From assembly GCA_022225965.2 (NCBI GenBank), contig JAKJXP020000049.1:186001-250000 (forward strand): a stretch of DNA of 64,000 nucleotides, in the 5' to 3' direction. The notes beneath the pieces were generated by a model. That model had not been told where the DNA came from. It made no database searches and saw only the letters and a program-made list of their open reading frames with translations. The DNA is from Diatrype stigma (lineage: Eukaryota > Ascomycota > Sordariomycetes > Xylariales > Diatrypaceae). The number at the start of each line of letters is the position of its first letter. Within the stretch, counting starts at the first letter, position 1. Of this stretch, positions 10,079-20,821 are shown one piece after another. Both the position numbers and the translations under genes were made by a program.

Positions 10079-11664
10079 TCAATCGTCATAGTAGTAGTCA
10101 TCGTCATCATCAACTTCGGCTAACTGTTCGAAGTTCACCTTGTAGCGGAGAATACCGCCAATGCCACCAAAACCCTTCACAAACTGGTTGCCCTCAGTCG
10201 ACCGATCCGAGACGAACTCGAGGTTCGTACCGAAATCCTTGTAGTGCTCGGCGATCCACTCGAGGAAAGATTCTTGCGAGACAACCTCCATCTCTTGGCC
10301 GGTCTGCTTGTCCATGAATGCTGAGCGGTCTCCACTCTCCTGTTGCTTGGTGGTGTGAAGCACAATCTCGTTGCCCTCGCTATCTCTCAGCTTCCATCGG
10401 TTGAGTTCCAGGTTCTCGAATACGATGAGGACCTCGACAGCACCAAGTTCGAGGGCCTTGAGGGTATCTTCAACACCATAGCAGACTTTCCCGGTATCCT
10501 GGCTAATCTCTTCGAAGTATTTACCAATGAGCTTCTTCTCCTGGATAAACTTGACATTGCCCAAGGTTTCGGAGGATAGCTCGATGGCCTGGTTGAAGCC
10601 GTTTTCGCCACCGTAGGAAACATCAACGACTTTGATGACCTTGGAAGACAGCCGCCCGTCGAACATATCCGAGGCGTTGAGGTCGTTCTTGAAATCAGCG
10701 GAACCGGCAAGGATGATACCAGCAACGTTGACTTTGTCATTCGTAATGAAGTTCTGGACAGCCAATTCGGCTACTTTCCGCACGTAGTTGTGTCGCTTCT
10801 CCTCTCGCAGACGTGCAAAACGAAGAGCGGACTGACCACCACGCCCGTGCTTCTTGGGCAGATCAACCGAGAATTTGTGGACCACTTCACGAGTGTTGCC
10901 GCTGAGGGTGCCGAAAAGGGCGCCATTACCATCCATGATGATGAAACCAAACTTCTGATCGGACTCGAGCAATTCGGCTAAGGCCTCGGTATGGAATTTG
11001 TTGTCACAAAGGTACAGGGAGGTGTTGATGGGCTTGAACGGCTCGAAGTCGATGTTGACCTTTCTTTCCTTGCCTTCCGAGGTCAAGATTTCACCACAGT
11101 AGACAACAAGGCCATTGGGCGGCACCTTGTTGTACAGCTTGAGTCGCTGCTGGGTGGAAGTGATGGCCGAAAGCACGGACTGTCTGTTGACACGAGACTT
11201 GATGTTCGAGGCAGTTCCCTAGAGACATCGTCAATAGGCCGATATGCGATACGCGACACGGTCAGAATTAGGTAGGAGGCATACGTATTCTTCAGCCAAC
11301 ATCTTGGCTGCTCGGGACACCTGATCCTTGGGAGCTAAATGACGCGTCTCAGTACTTTGCCCTAAAGTGTTCAGAAAGGCGGGGGAGGGGTAATATGCGT
11401 ACGGATAATCAGCGAGATCATGCTGGTGCCATTTCCTCGAGCCGCCTCAAGCCGCTTGATCAGCTTCTTCACCTTCCATATCTCGATCTACGAGAGAGAA
11501 CACGCATTGTCAGCAGATGACCGTATGAAAACTATCTAGGTACGTGGCCTTTCCCGGTGTCCTTGGCGGAGCGGGGTGTATCTCCCGAGGGCAAGGCTCT
11601 TTGCCGAATAATATGGTGGTGCGCTTACATTCTTCTCGGCTTCGTTAGCCTGAGCGTCGCTCAT
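10079..11664 (-). CDS. SUP45: Eukaryotic peptide chain release factor subunit 1 (eRF1)
   Basis: Exons 11629-11664, 11403-11487, 11285-11334 and 10079-11218 give 436 residues, the standard eRF1 size. The protein occupies the ribosomal A site at all three stop codons and triggers peptide release together with the GTPase eRF3. The N domain holds the stop-decoding motifs NIKS (62-65) and YLCDNKF (126-132). The M domain holds the catalytic GGQ loop (GRGGQ, about 184-186) with the following [16 protein letters not shown]. The C domain ends in an acidic Asp/Tyr-rich tail, as usual. Start: [12 protein letters not shown], encoded by exon 1, matches the family N-terminus. All four coding exons join in frame with GT-AG introns. 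The stop is UGA followed by C, with an 84-codon open extension and a downstream 3'-UTR intron; together these suggest autoregulation by readthrough and nonsense-mediated decay, as reported (from memory) for the Neurospora and plant genes. Confidence 0.96.
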
Positions 11665-14196
11665 GTTGGCTGGCTTGCGATATGAGCAATCGAAACTAAA
11701 GGCTGTCGGTCAAAGAACTGAAAGAAGGAATTTATCGGTTGCGAGGCGCTACAGAGAAACCAGCGGTATTGTTGATGGTGAGGTTAATAAATCGAAATGT
11801 GGAGAGTGAGAAAAATGTCGTTGACCCTGACAGCCTGGCCGAGAGCAGGGAACAGACAGGCACCTGGCACGCACTAATTACCTGACTGCCTGACTGTACC
11901 TGGGCACAGTAGGTACCTGTAGTGAGGGAGTGGGTCTGCCTTCAAGGCTTAGTTAGCTACTGGCCGCTCTCAGTTTAGGCATGCATTTGGTGCTAGCTTC
12001 GACTCCTAACTTCAGTGTTAGGTTACAAGTTACAGGTACTGTAGGGTGGCATTCTCGTATTATTGTTAAATAGGTAGGTACTAGTACTAGGTACAATGTT
12101 GCAGGTATGATGCTACATACTACTTACATGTATGTACACTGGTGGCTTTGGGCATACAAGCTCGGACCAACAAGTTGTTCCTTCACCAAGCTACCTAGCC
12201 GCCACTTTCTCCCAGTATTGTGGCTTCCAGACTGGGGTTTCGTCCACTTGCTATTAGCCGATTGCCGAAACGTGGCTCATTCCCACTTCCACCTCACAAC
12301 AACATCCCTCTTGCCCTCAATCGAATATCGTCATCGTCCTCGCAGCCCTTGGGCCACGCACGGTCTTTTGAACAATGACCAAAGGTTCGCTCTTATCGTT
12401 TACTGCCTGGAATTCGAGTCTAATGCGGTCCTGGTGAGAACGACCTGACTCAAATAGGAATTCAAATCGGGTTTGAGTCTGAAAGACTATATCCATCCAA
12501 ATCACATTGATCAGGTTGGTTTTCGGGTCTTTTTGGTGTCGATAATGTCCAAGTGTGGGTATGATGACGGTTTGGAGCTGACAGCAAGTATTCGGAGCTA
12601 TTTGCTCGCGGGCAAGACGCGGGTCGAGCGACCGCTGTCTGCCGCCTCTCACAGCTCCACCATCACAGCATGCCAGTGTTGCGCCCTTATAATTTGACTG
12701 ACCGTCAAAGATGGGGTCTTCCGAGTGTGCAGCATTTGGCGGGCACGACTCCAAGGCATTTCGTCAGCTTGATCTCTTTCCAGAATTATGGTTGCGGCGT
12801 ATGAGCTTGGTCACCCAGGCAAGGCTGGATCAACAATACTAAGCCACAGTCTCCAGCTTCAATGACCGATGCAAGAGAGTACAACGACTAGAGGCGATCA
12901 TGGACGCCGTATGATACATACGAAACATGGTTGTCAATAGGCTCACGAGGGTGAGCCAAGAGACGTTGGTCAATAATGGCCAACTGTCTGATGTCTCGAA
13001 ATAGAGGCTAGTTGGTATTCATCGGTGGGTGATCTTCCCACTAACTAGGGCGTATCCGGAAATTCTCGACCCAGTGATGGCTTCAAGATCTTTAGGGGGG
13101 CCGGCATCCTTTTATGCCGCCTTTCTCCGCACGCCGTAGCTTATGGCCAGACCTAAACCTCCAGGGTGCTCGTGCCAATGTAACGCCAAGACTGGTCAGA
13201 AGGAATATCGAGGATTGATATGATAACGATACAAGCACGTGTTGCTCAGGGTCGGCGCACATTTTCTTGAGAGAGAAATGGGCCATATCATCATAATGAT
13301 TTGATGGGACGGGTGATAAAGTACGAAGCACCCCCTCGCGACCTGATGGCCATGCAGCCGTTATGGTGGAACAAACAGCATTCCTACATGTTCAACCAAA
13401 CACAGCTTGCATGTTGTCACGATACACACATGGTTATCCAGGATACTTGTGGGAAGCCGGCCACGGACTCGCCACAAAGAACTGGTCGCCGGAATTTTCT
13501 GATTGGCGCGGATTTACCAGACGTTGCTGACCTGGCAGGCTCATACAGAGTTTATTACTGGTACATCAAGAAACATGGTGATCCTATGATGTGTTTTGAT
13601 ATAGCATCAAATTGGAGCTCTTCATTTGCACCGATCTGTGCTCTGGATGGTCTGTGGGTCCTCCACTAAGGCGAGTGTTGGTATCTCTGGTTATCTATGG
13701 ATAGTGGTGGACGGAATGGCAGGGGCATAGGTTGCATGGAGTAGGTATGGTGATGGCATCGGTGGCCAGCCACGGGAACTGCAGTTCGAGAAACAAAGAA
13801 GGAGGCACGGCGGGCGTGGGGGCTAGGGGGGCTAGGCTAGTGGATGGAATGGCATCAGGCATCTGGATCTGGGTAGAGAGGGGACCTCCCTATGTAGTAG
13901 GTAGGGCTTCAAGGGAGGTCAGTATAGTCTAGTACTACTTGCTTTGCGAATGGATGGCACGGCCTATCAGGTTTGCATCTCCCTTTCCCTGCTACTGAAG
14001 TGTGTGTGATTTGCGGCTCAGGCTCAAGGGTGAATTTCTAGTTAGCGTGGACCATCGGGTGCTGGCCTTGTTTCTGCCTTTCCCATCCCTCGACCTCTCA
14101 CCCAAGCTCAACCTCCCATCTCCACAATCCAGAATCCCACCTTTCCACCACCACTTTAACAACTACCACCGCACAATCCCACAATCCCGCGACAAC
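11665..14196. other. Intergenic: eRF1 upstream and WHIM-gene upstream
   Basis: This 2.5-kb divergent interval contains the eRF1 promoter (11665-12080, with several TAGGTACC words), then open frames at 12317-12754 (-, 145 codons) and 13301-13669 (+, 122 codons) that I cannot assign to any family. A 43-codon plus-strand frame from 12711 (starting MGSSECAAFGGHDSK) followed, after one stop, by ATVSSFNDRCKRVQRLEAI looks mildly protein-like and may be a decayed fragment. Evidence is too thin for a gene call. Confidence 0.45.
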
Positions 14197-16314
14197 ATGG
14201 CAGACGCCGAGTCTAGCGAGCTTTCGTCGCTCTCTTCACTCTCACCTGCCCCTAGTGATGACGAGGGCGATGTGGAATTGAAGCAAGATAAGGGCATTCT
14301 CAAGTTCTTTCACAAGCTGCCCAAGGGCACCAAGCCTATCGTACCAGAGAGAGAACCTACGCCGCCCGCCCCCAAACGCCCAGCATCACCACCCCATGAC
14401 TATGTTTTGGCTGATAATCCGGACATTGCAGTACGTGAAATTCCATTCTTCGCGCAAAAAACGCGAAATATCGCGTTGGTTCACGCAGCTAATCGACTCT
14501 ACGTGTAGTTCATTGTCATGTTCCGCAGCCGATTCAATGACGCCTTGCCCAAATCCCTAGCCAATTTCGGACCGCAAGAACTAGAACGAGACGTTACCGA
14601 CTCTATTCCCGGGCAGCGCGTTGAGCAGTTTCTCTGTGCTGTGTTGGGCTTGCTGCTGAATCGCAAGCAAGATGTGAAGTATGACGCCATAGCCGCAACT
14701 GTACTACAATTCAACACACCTCGGGTTCCTGTGCTGACAATACGATACTTGTAGGCCTGGGCATTACAACCGAGCTTTGGAAGATGCCATATCTTCTCAT
14801 AAGAACCAATGGCCCGGTGCTTGGGAGGACAAGAACCCGTTGTCGGGTGGCAACACCTTCACTGCTATGAATCCCACCGAGAGAGTACGTCATACAGTTC
14901 CTTGACCAAATCAAGTACAAAATAACATGGAAAACGAGCCAGTGCAGAAAAGCTGACTCTATTATGACTGTAGCTTACATTCCTGCGAACACTGATCCTA
15001 TGGACCCTGTCGTCATCCGAATCCGTCAAGGGAATCATCAACAAGTCCTACAAGAACCGCCACGAAGACGACCTCAATCAACCTTTGTCGGTACAACCAT
15101 GGGGGTCTGATAGCGACAAGCGCCGATATTACCTGATCGAGGGCCTTGATGACACTGCATTCCGAGTTTATCGTGAGAGCAACCCCCAGGGTTTCAGCAG
15201 AACATGGTGGAGCGTCGCCGGAAGTATCGAAGAGCTGAACGCTCTTGTGGACAAACTACAAACCGTGGATGGCGGACCTAAGGCGAGAAAGCTTGCTCAG
15301 AAGATATTGGCAGCCATCCCCCGCTTCGAAGCTACTGAGGAGAAGCGTAGGCGACGCGAATACCGCCAGATGCAGAAGGAGAGGTTCAAGCGACCGGAAC
15401 CCGGCTTTTCTATGTACGAAGGACGGACTCGAGGAAAACGCATCAAGTACACATATTCGGACGATGACGAGTTTACGACCGATTCGAGCAACCGACGATC
15501 GGCGCGCAATACAGGCACCAATACCCCAGCCGAACCAGCTGGCCCAGTCACTACTGCTAGTGGTCGCCAGATCAAGGCACCCTCGCGCATGACCGTGGAC
15601 GCATCTAACAACATCGTGACTACGAGCCCCGATGCCCCTGATGGCGATAACGAAACGGTTCGATCCAAGGAGTCTTCGGTCGGCCCCACAGGAAGGCCTA
15701 AAAGATCTGCGGCCGTCAACCACGGAACCAACGGCTGGTCGTCGGCTAAGACCAGAGGCCGAAGCTACAACTCGGACGGTGACGAAGATGAAGACGAGGG
15801 CTCGCCCGACCTGGGCGATGACGAAGAAGACGACGCCCCCGACGAGTCAGAGGAAGACGATGATGATGAAGAAGAGGATGAAGAGATGGCCGACGAGGAT
15901 CTTGATAATGGGAGTTCTAAAAGCCGCATCGTCACCATGAAGATACCCTCGAAAAGCAGAGGCGCGGAGAACAAACAGGATCAGTCTCTTAAGCTCCACG
16001 ACTACCGGTACAACGGTTCGGATGCCAAGCCACGGCCTACGGAGCCAGCAGCCGAAAAAGAAGACACCCCAGAAGAGCGAAGCGAGGAGAGCATCGCCGT
16101 CGCAACGACGACGAAGCGAGCGGTCCCTGAGCCTTCCACTCAGGCGGACACAGACGCAGAAAGGCCTGTTGAGGGTAGCCCAAATAATACTCTGCACCCG
16201 CCCGCCACGCCCGGCCCTCTACCTTCGACATCGCTGGCTTTTAGAAAGAGCCCAGACAAGATGAAGCAAGGCCTAGCGGCACCGCCGGCGCAGCCTGTGG
16301 ATGTCGGACGTTAA
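14197..16314 (+). CDS. WHIM-domain chromatin remodelling accessory protein (ISWI-complex type)
   Basis: Exons 14197-14430, 14509-14678, 14755-14884 and 14974-16314 give 624 residues. The N-terminus is Ser/acidic (SELSSLSSLSPAPSDDEGD). Residues ~78-180 form a helical region (FIVMFRSRFNDAL, then QRVEQFLCAVLGLLLN) that resembles a DDT-like module. Next come WHIM1-like (LTFLRTLILWTL) and WHIM2/3-like segments (WGSDSDKRRYYLIEGLDDT, then FRVYRE and TWWSVAGSIEEL). In the family this fold grips the ISWI ATPase and reads linker DNA in nucleosome-spacing complexes. A basic helix (EEKRRRREYRQMQKERFKR) follows, then a long disordered tail with an acidic Asp/Glu block (about residues 435-480) suited to histone contacts. 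No PHD finger or bromodomain was seen. Start: first ATG of the continuous exon-1 frame, preceded by an A/C-rich leader. The exact complex cannot be named from sequence alone. Confidence 0.8.
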
Positions 16315-17356
16315 ATGTTCGCCCTGTTTAGTAGTTATGCAGGACCAGCTTCACTTTACTTGTCGGCGTATGGCGTTTTAAGACGAAAAGAGAGAGAGCA
16401 GCTGGACGACTCGGCATGCTTGGTTTGGCTTCTTTGTATTTTGATCCTTTACTCCGCAAAAAGAAACCCGTGTTGGCACATCCACATCCTACGTTAGACT
16501 ATTGGAGGAGTCCCCCGGCCAGGCGGCAGCAAATCCTAACTACTATGTTTTCTATACCACACGGCAAGGAAAACGAGGGATATGTTCGTCTCGAGCGGAG
16601 AACGAAGACGCATAGAGTGAGAGAAGGAGAGAAGACGGAGTACCTAGAGAACCCTTGATAGACATACACGCTGTATGGCGATTTACGGACGGACGGACAG
16701 AGGCACTAGTAAGGAAGGAGTGATGTGGTATACACACGGGTTGCGAAAATCCGCACCCCCATGGCGCCACCGATCTGGCATTATCTGACCTTTGAGTTGT
16801 TCTCATCGCCAGAGTTGAGCTCTATTACTACTAGTTACATGCATGCATACCCCATGTACTTTACACTACAAGATAGCAAGCAGCAGCCGGTCCGGTTCCT
16901 ACAAAAACGTGTATTGTAGATAGACGACCGGACTAGATCGGTAGCACTGATAGAACGATGGATGTCCCCTTTTTTGCTGGGACGTCTCATAATAATGGCC
17001 TTGCGCTTTTCTGAGCAGTATTCTGATATTCCCCATCTTCTCCTCTGTTCTCCTTTTCTTCTTCGTGATGTTCCCGTGCGTCGGGGCTGTGCGCAGCCGT
17101 GAATTCCTTCTAATACCTCTTTCTCCTGCTCTTGTGGTGTTTTTGCTCGAGTCCAGAGTCGATATCTTGGTCGGTACTCGGTTTTATCGCTGCACTTTGC
17201 CATGCCATGCCTTGCCATGCCTTGCCTCCCCTCCTCCCACCATCTTTCTAGTTTGACCTAGGTAGTTAGGTAGGGTAGGCCATCTTATCTTTCCTTTCCT
17301 TCTTTCCTTTCGCCCGTTGGAAGCGAAAGATACAGACGAGGGGGGAAACTTTCATT
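16315..17356. other. Convergent intergenic region, WHIM gene / DUF1770 gene
   Basis: 3' flanks of two converging genes. Pyrimidine-rich stretches occur at 17030-17130 and 17270-17330, along with a CCATGCCATGCCTTG-type short direct repeat at 17200-17225. Small open frames show no coding features. No gene or RNA is supported. Confidence 0.55.
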
Positions 17357-18031
17357 CTAGCTTGCGAAGTACCCGCCGCGGCTTTTGGGCTTAGACCAGG
17401 ACGACTTCCGATCGGCAGGCGGCAGCGCCCAGTTGTTCACGCCGTACCACCACCGCCGCGCCCGGGCGCCCACCGAGTTCCCGTGCACCCGCGCGTTCCG
17501 GTTCCAGTGCTGCCAGCCGCAGATGGCGAGGTTGTAGAGCACGCCCTGCGCGAGGGGCATCATCATCTAGGATGTTGGTCTTAGCTTTATTCCCCTTTTC
17601 TGCTTCTCCCTCTCTCTCTCTCTTCGTCTGTGTCTTCCCGGGTCCGTCATCTATCTATCTCTCCTACGTACCTGATCCCGCACCGTGATCCACGCGACCT
17701 TCCACCACGTGTCGGCCCCCGCGATGCTGTGCAGGTAGCTCTGCTCGAAGCGCAAGTCGGGCATGGGCGGGAAGTGCTTCGGGTGGTGGGCGGGCTGCCG
17801 GCCGTCCTGCTGCCCCCGCCGGGGCGTCGGCTTCAGCACGCTGATGGGGATATCTTCGTCGTCGTTTATTTCGTCCTCGAACTCGGAGTCGTCGTGGCGT
17901 GCATTGCGCAGGGTCACGGGCGTCTTCTCGGACGCGGCCGTCGACGGGTTTAGGTCGTGCCGCGGGCTCGGCGCCCGCTGGATGTGCGCCGTTTGGATCG
18001 TCGAGGCGATCTCGGCCGGGAGGTTGGACAT
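17357..18031 (-). CDS. DUF1770-family protein
   Basis: Exons 17672-18031 and 17357-17566 join in phase 0 to give 189 residues. The N-terminus MSNLPAEIASTIQTAHIQR and the C-terminal half (WWKVAWITVRDQ, then LAQGVLYNLAICGWQHWNRN) match my recollection of the fungus-specific DUF1770 family of small proteins. The middle is acidic and disordered (DDSEFEDEINDDEDIP), followed by a basic PTPRRGQQDGRQP. No signal peptide, transmembrane helix or catalytic motif is visible. The function of the family is unknown to me. The gene is markedly GC-rich, like the adjacent 3' half of the PPR gene. The intron carries donor GTACGT and acceptor CTAG. Confidence 0.8.
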
Positions 18032-18700
18032 TGTGTTGGGCGTTCTGGGACGGAAATTGACGGAGGGTCGGAGATGGGTAAGGTAGAAATTGAAATTGAT
18101 AGGGGAATGATCGAAGTGAAGTTACGGAGAGCTTCGCTCTCGCTCTTTCTTTATGATGGTTACTGAGTTGGTACCTCCTACCCTACATAGATCAAGTTGG
18201 TGGACGGGATGATTTCATTGCTCAGGTAAATGCATATCCGTGCACTAGCACTATAAACGGCTCGGGCAATGCGCGGGGCAGGCGGGTAGGCGGGGCCGAT
18301 AACTCGATAACTATGTGCCTAGGTACCTATTGTGGGTGGGGGGAGGGGGAGAGGGGCGTTCCGAATAGCCCAGCAACTCCGAGCATGAGGGCCTGAACTG
18401 GATATCAAGATATCCGGTATAAAAACTATGTCGGCGGATGCTGCCAATTGCGAAGGCTTTATTAATCATTGCTAAATACCTACTTATTTATCGTATAGGA
18501 GAACATGATTCCTAATAGCTTGTTAGACGTGGGATTTTACGTAGACATGTGTAGGGATTCCTGCTGCTTTGTCGACATCTCGATACCAAGATAAAGGGTA
18601 TTCTCGATTACAAGTAATATATAGCTTAGCTACGGATACAAGGGCAGCCACGAGCTCCTACTTCTTTGTCTGCCCCACGCCTCACGTATATATACGTTGC
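18032..18700. other. Intergenic: DUF1770 upstream / PPR downstream
   Basis: AT-richer spacer between two minus-strand genes, containing the presumed DUF1770 promoter. It holds TAGGTACC words at 18165-18180 and 18315-18330 and a (GGGGA)-type purine run at 18335-18355. No coding frame or RNA gene is supported. Confidence 0.5.
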
Positions 18701-20821
18701 TCACCTAGAGGCCGACATCCGTCTGTGCGTCATACGATCCCAATATCCCTCCGCGAACGCATGTTTCTTATCCACCGGCGTCCACGGAGGCGCCATCCCC
18801 GTACCTCGAGCCTTCTTGTCGAGGAAGAACACGGTGCGGTCCTCATCCTTATCATCCCAGTCGTCGGCGCGGTCCTCCCGCGCGTCGGCCCGGTCGACCT
18901 CGCTGCTGCCGTCGGGGCGCTCCTTCTGGAAGGCCGGCTCGAACGCGAGCCGCCGCTCGAAGTAGATGACGACCATGCGGTTCATGAGGTTGCGGGAGGA
19001 CTTCAGCCGCTTGAGGCTCTCGGCGTCCGTGACCAGGTTCTCCGTGACGAGCCGGTCGGCCGTGGCGATCATCTTGCGCGCGAGGGCGACGAGCTCGGCC
19101 CGCCGCAGCGCCAGGTACTCCCAGGACTCGGCGGACTCGCCGCCGCGCACCAGCGCGTCGGCCTGGGCGTGGTCGGCGACGGCGCGGTAGGGCGCCTCGA
19201 GCTTCCGGAGCGCCGTCTCCAGCTGCCGGCCGTAGGCCTGGCGGGCGGCCTCGAACTGGCCCGGCTGGGCCGACTGCTTCTCGAAGTGCCGCTTGCAGGC
19301 GTACGCGGTGCGCAGGTACGTGCGCATGGTGGGCGGGTCCGGGTGGTGCAGCATGTCGACCATCTGCCAGAGGATGGTGGTGGCGTGGTCGAAGGCCCCG
19401 GCGTTGAGGCAGTCGCGCAGGCAGGCGCGCATCGCGGCCCGGAAGTGCTTCGGCGCCGCGAAGGCCCGCGGCATGTTGCGCAGGTAGTTCGGCGCGCGCG
19501 CGCTGTTCCGGCCCAGCCGGAACGCGCTCATCAGCCGGTACCAGTTCTCGGCGTCCGGCGCCACCGCGTAGTTCCGCGTGATGATCCCCCAGTACCGGAT
19601 CGCCTGCGACGTCTTGCCCGTCTTCTCCAGCCAGTGCAGCGCCAGCGACAGCGAGTTCTTGCCCGGGCGCGCGTACGCGATCGAGGGCGCGCCGGCGTCC
19701 GTGGCTGCTTTCGCGGCGCTCGAGGGCACCCCGGGCTCTTTGGTCTTGAGATCCAACTGGGTTTGGGAATCTGGTGCGCCTAGTGCCTTGCCAGCCTCCT
19801 CCTTCTTGGCTGCCTCTTTGCCCGCCTTGCTATCGGTGCCCGACTCTGGATTCTTGGAGATCGTCATCGTCTGCTCGATTAGGTCTCCAATAGAATCGAT
19901 ATCGCGGTAATTTCCTAGAAGGAGAATGCGGCCCATGGCGCAAACTAGCTCCTCGTCGATAACAACATGGTTTTGCCTCCATCGTGAGATAATCTCGTCC
20001 CATATAGTCTTCGCGCGGCTTATCGTCGTTTTCACTTCGGCTTGCACTTCGGCCTCGGTCTTATCGCGGTGCTGCTCCGTGTCAACCTGCGCTCTCAAGG
20101 CGTTGAGGATGGTCGTGTATGTCATGTTGTTGGGGGTGCGGAGACCGTCATTGGCGGTCTTGAGGATAGTGAACATGGACTCGATGTCATTGGCTTTGGC
20201 GCAGACTTTGACGACGGCGTTCATGTGGATGGTGTTGGGATTCAGGCGATCACGGCTGAGCATCTGGTTGTAAAGCCTGATTGCCTCCGTCACAGCTAGC
20301 TTGGCATGGGTCGACTCGGCGCAGGCTCGGAAGATGATAGTGTAGGTCTGGGCGTTGGGAAGCTGGGAGCGCTTCTTCATTTCGTTGTATAGCTTTATGC
20401 CGGCGTGTATACTGCCCTGGCGTAGCTGGTAGTCGATCAAGGCGTTCCAACTGACCGTGACCGACTTGTCCTTGCTGGCCTTTCTCGTGATCTCGGCGGC
20501 TTCGTCGAAGCGGTCCTTCTCGAGGATGTTGTTGACGTATTTGGCGATATGGAAGGGGTCCTCCATGTTCTGTAGCTGTCTATAGGCAGCACGTTCGACA
20601 GGAGTGTAGTCGGTTTTCCGCGGCCGCTTATCCTCGTCACTTGCTTCTAACTTTCGTATCCGAGGGCCTGTCGCGGAGGTTGTCGCATACTTCCTCCTCG
20701 CTTGGCGGGGCTCTACTATTGCGACTCTAGGATGCCACAGCGGCCGGTACCCTTTGGAGGGGAAGGCATGGTCGAACAGTGTCCCAAGAGCCCTCTTGAA
20801 GCATGCTCTACACTGGAACAT
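18701..20821 (-). CDS. Mitochondrial pentatricopeptide repeat (PPR) protein
   Basis: Intronless, 706 residues. The N-terminus MFQCRACFKRALGTLFDHAF and the following basic stretch to RRKYATTS form a matrix-targeting peptide. Residues ~95-275 contain tandem helical PPR units: VSWNALIDYQLRQGSIHAG, then YTIIFRACAEST with a further AEAIRLYNQML-type helix, then HMNAVVKVCAKANDIESM, and MTYTTILNALRAQ. A Lys/Ala-rich linker (about 330-390) separates these from a second helical half with weaker repeats. PPR proteins bind organellar RNA in a sequence-specific way and act in its processing, stability or translation. Overall layout fits the fungal Ccm1/Dmr1-like group linked to small-subunit rRNA, but I cannot confirm orthology. 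The 3' half (about 18850-19690) is far richer in GC than the 5' half. It is divergent to POL1, 928 bp away. Confidence 0.85.
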   Translation of the reverse strand: MFQCRACFKRALGTLFDHAFPSKGYRPLWHPRVAIVEPRQARRKYATTSATGPRIRKLEASDEDKRPRKTDYTPVERAAYRQLQNMEDPFHIAKYVNNILEKDRFDEAAEITRKASKDKSVTVSWNALIDYQLRQGSIHAGIKLYNEMKKRSQLPNAQTYTIIFRACAESTHAKLAVTEAIRLYNQMLSRDRLNPNTIHMNAVVKVCAKANDIESMFTILKTANDGLRTPNNMTYTTILNALRAQVDTEQHRDKTEAEVQAEVKTTISRAKTIWDEIISRWRQNHVVIDEELVCAMGRILLLGNYRDIDSIGDLIEQTMTISKNPESGTDSKAGKEAAKKEEAGKALGAPDSQTQLDLKTKEPGVPSSAAKAATDAGAPSIAYARPGKNSLSLALHWLEKTGKTSQAIRYWGIITRNYAVAPDAENWYRLMSAFRLGRNSARAPNYLRNMPRAFAAPKHFRAAMRACLRDCLNAGAFDHATTILWQMVDMLHHPDPPTMRTYLRTAYACKRHFEKQSAQPGQFEAARQAYGRQLETALRKLEAPYRAVADHAQADALVRGGESAESWEYLALRRAELVALARKMIATADRLVTENLVTDAESLKRLKSSRNLMNRMVVIYFERRLAFEPAFQKERPDGSSEVDRADAREDRADDWDDKDEDRTVFFLDKKARGTGMAPPWTPVDKKHAFAEGYWDRMTHRRMSASR

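Noticed and set aside
18569..19783. 404-codon open frame on the plus strand
   Set aside because: It is antisense to the GC-rich 3' half of the PPR gene, where stop codons are rare in all frames. The PPR frame has targeting peptide and repeats; this one has none.
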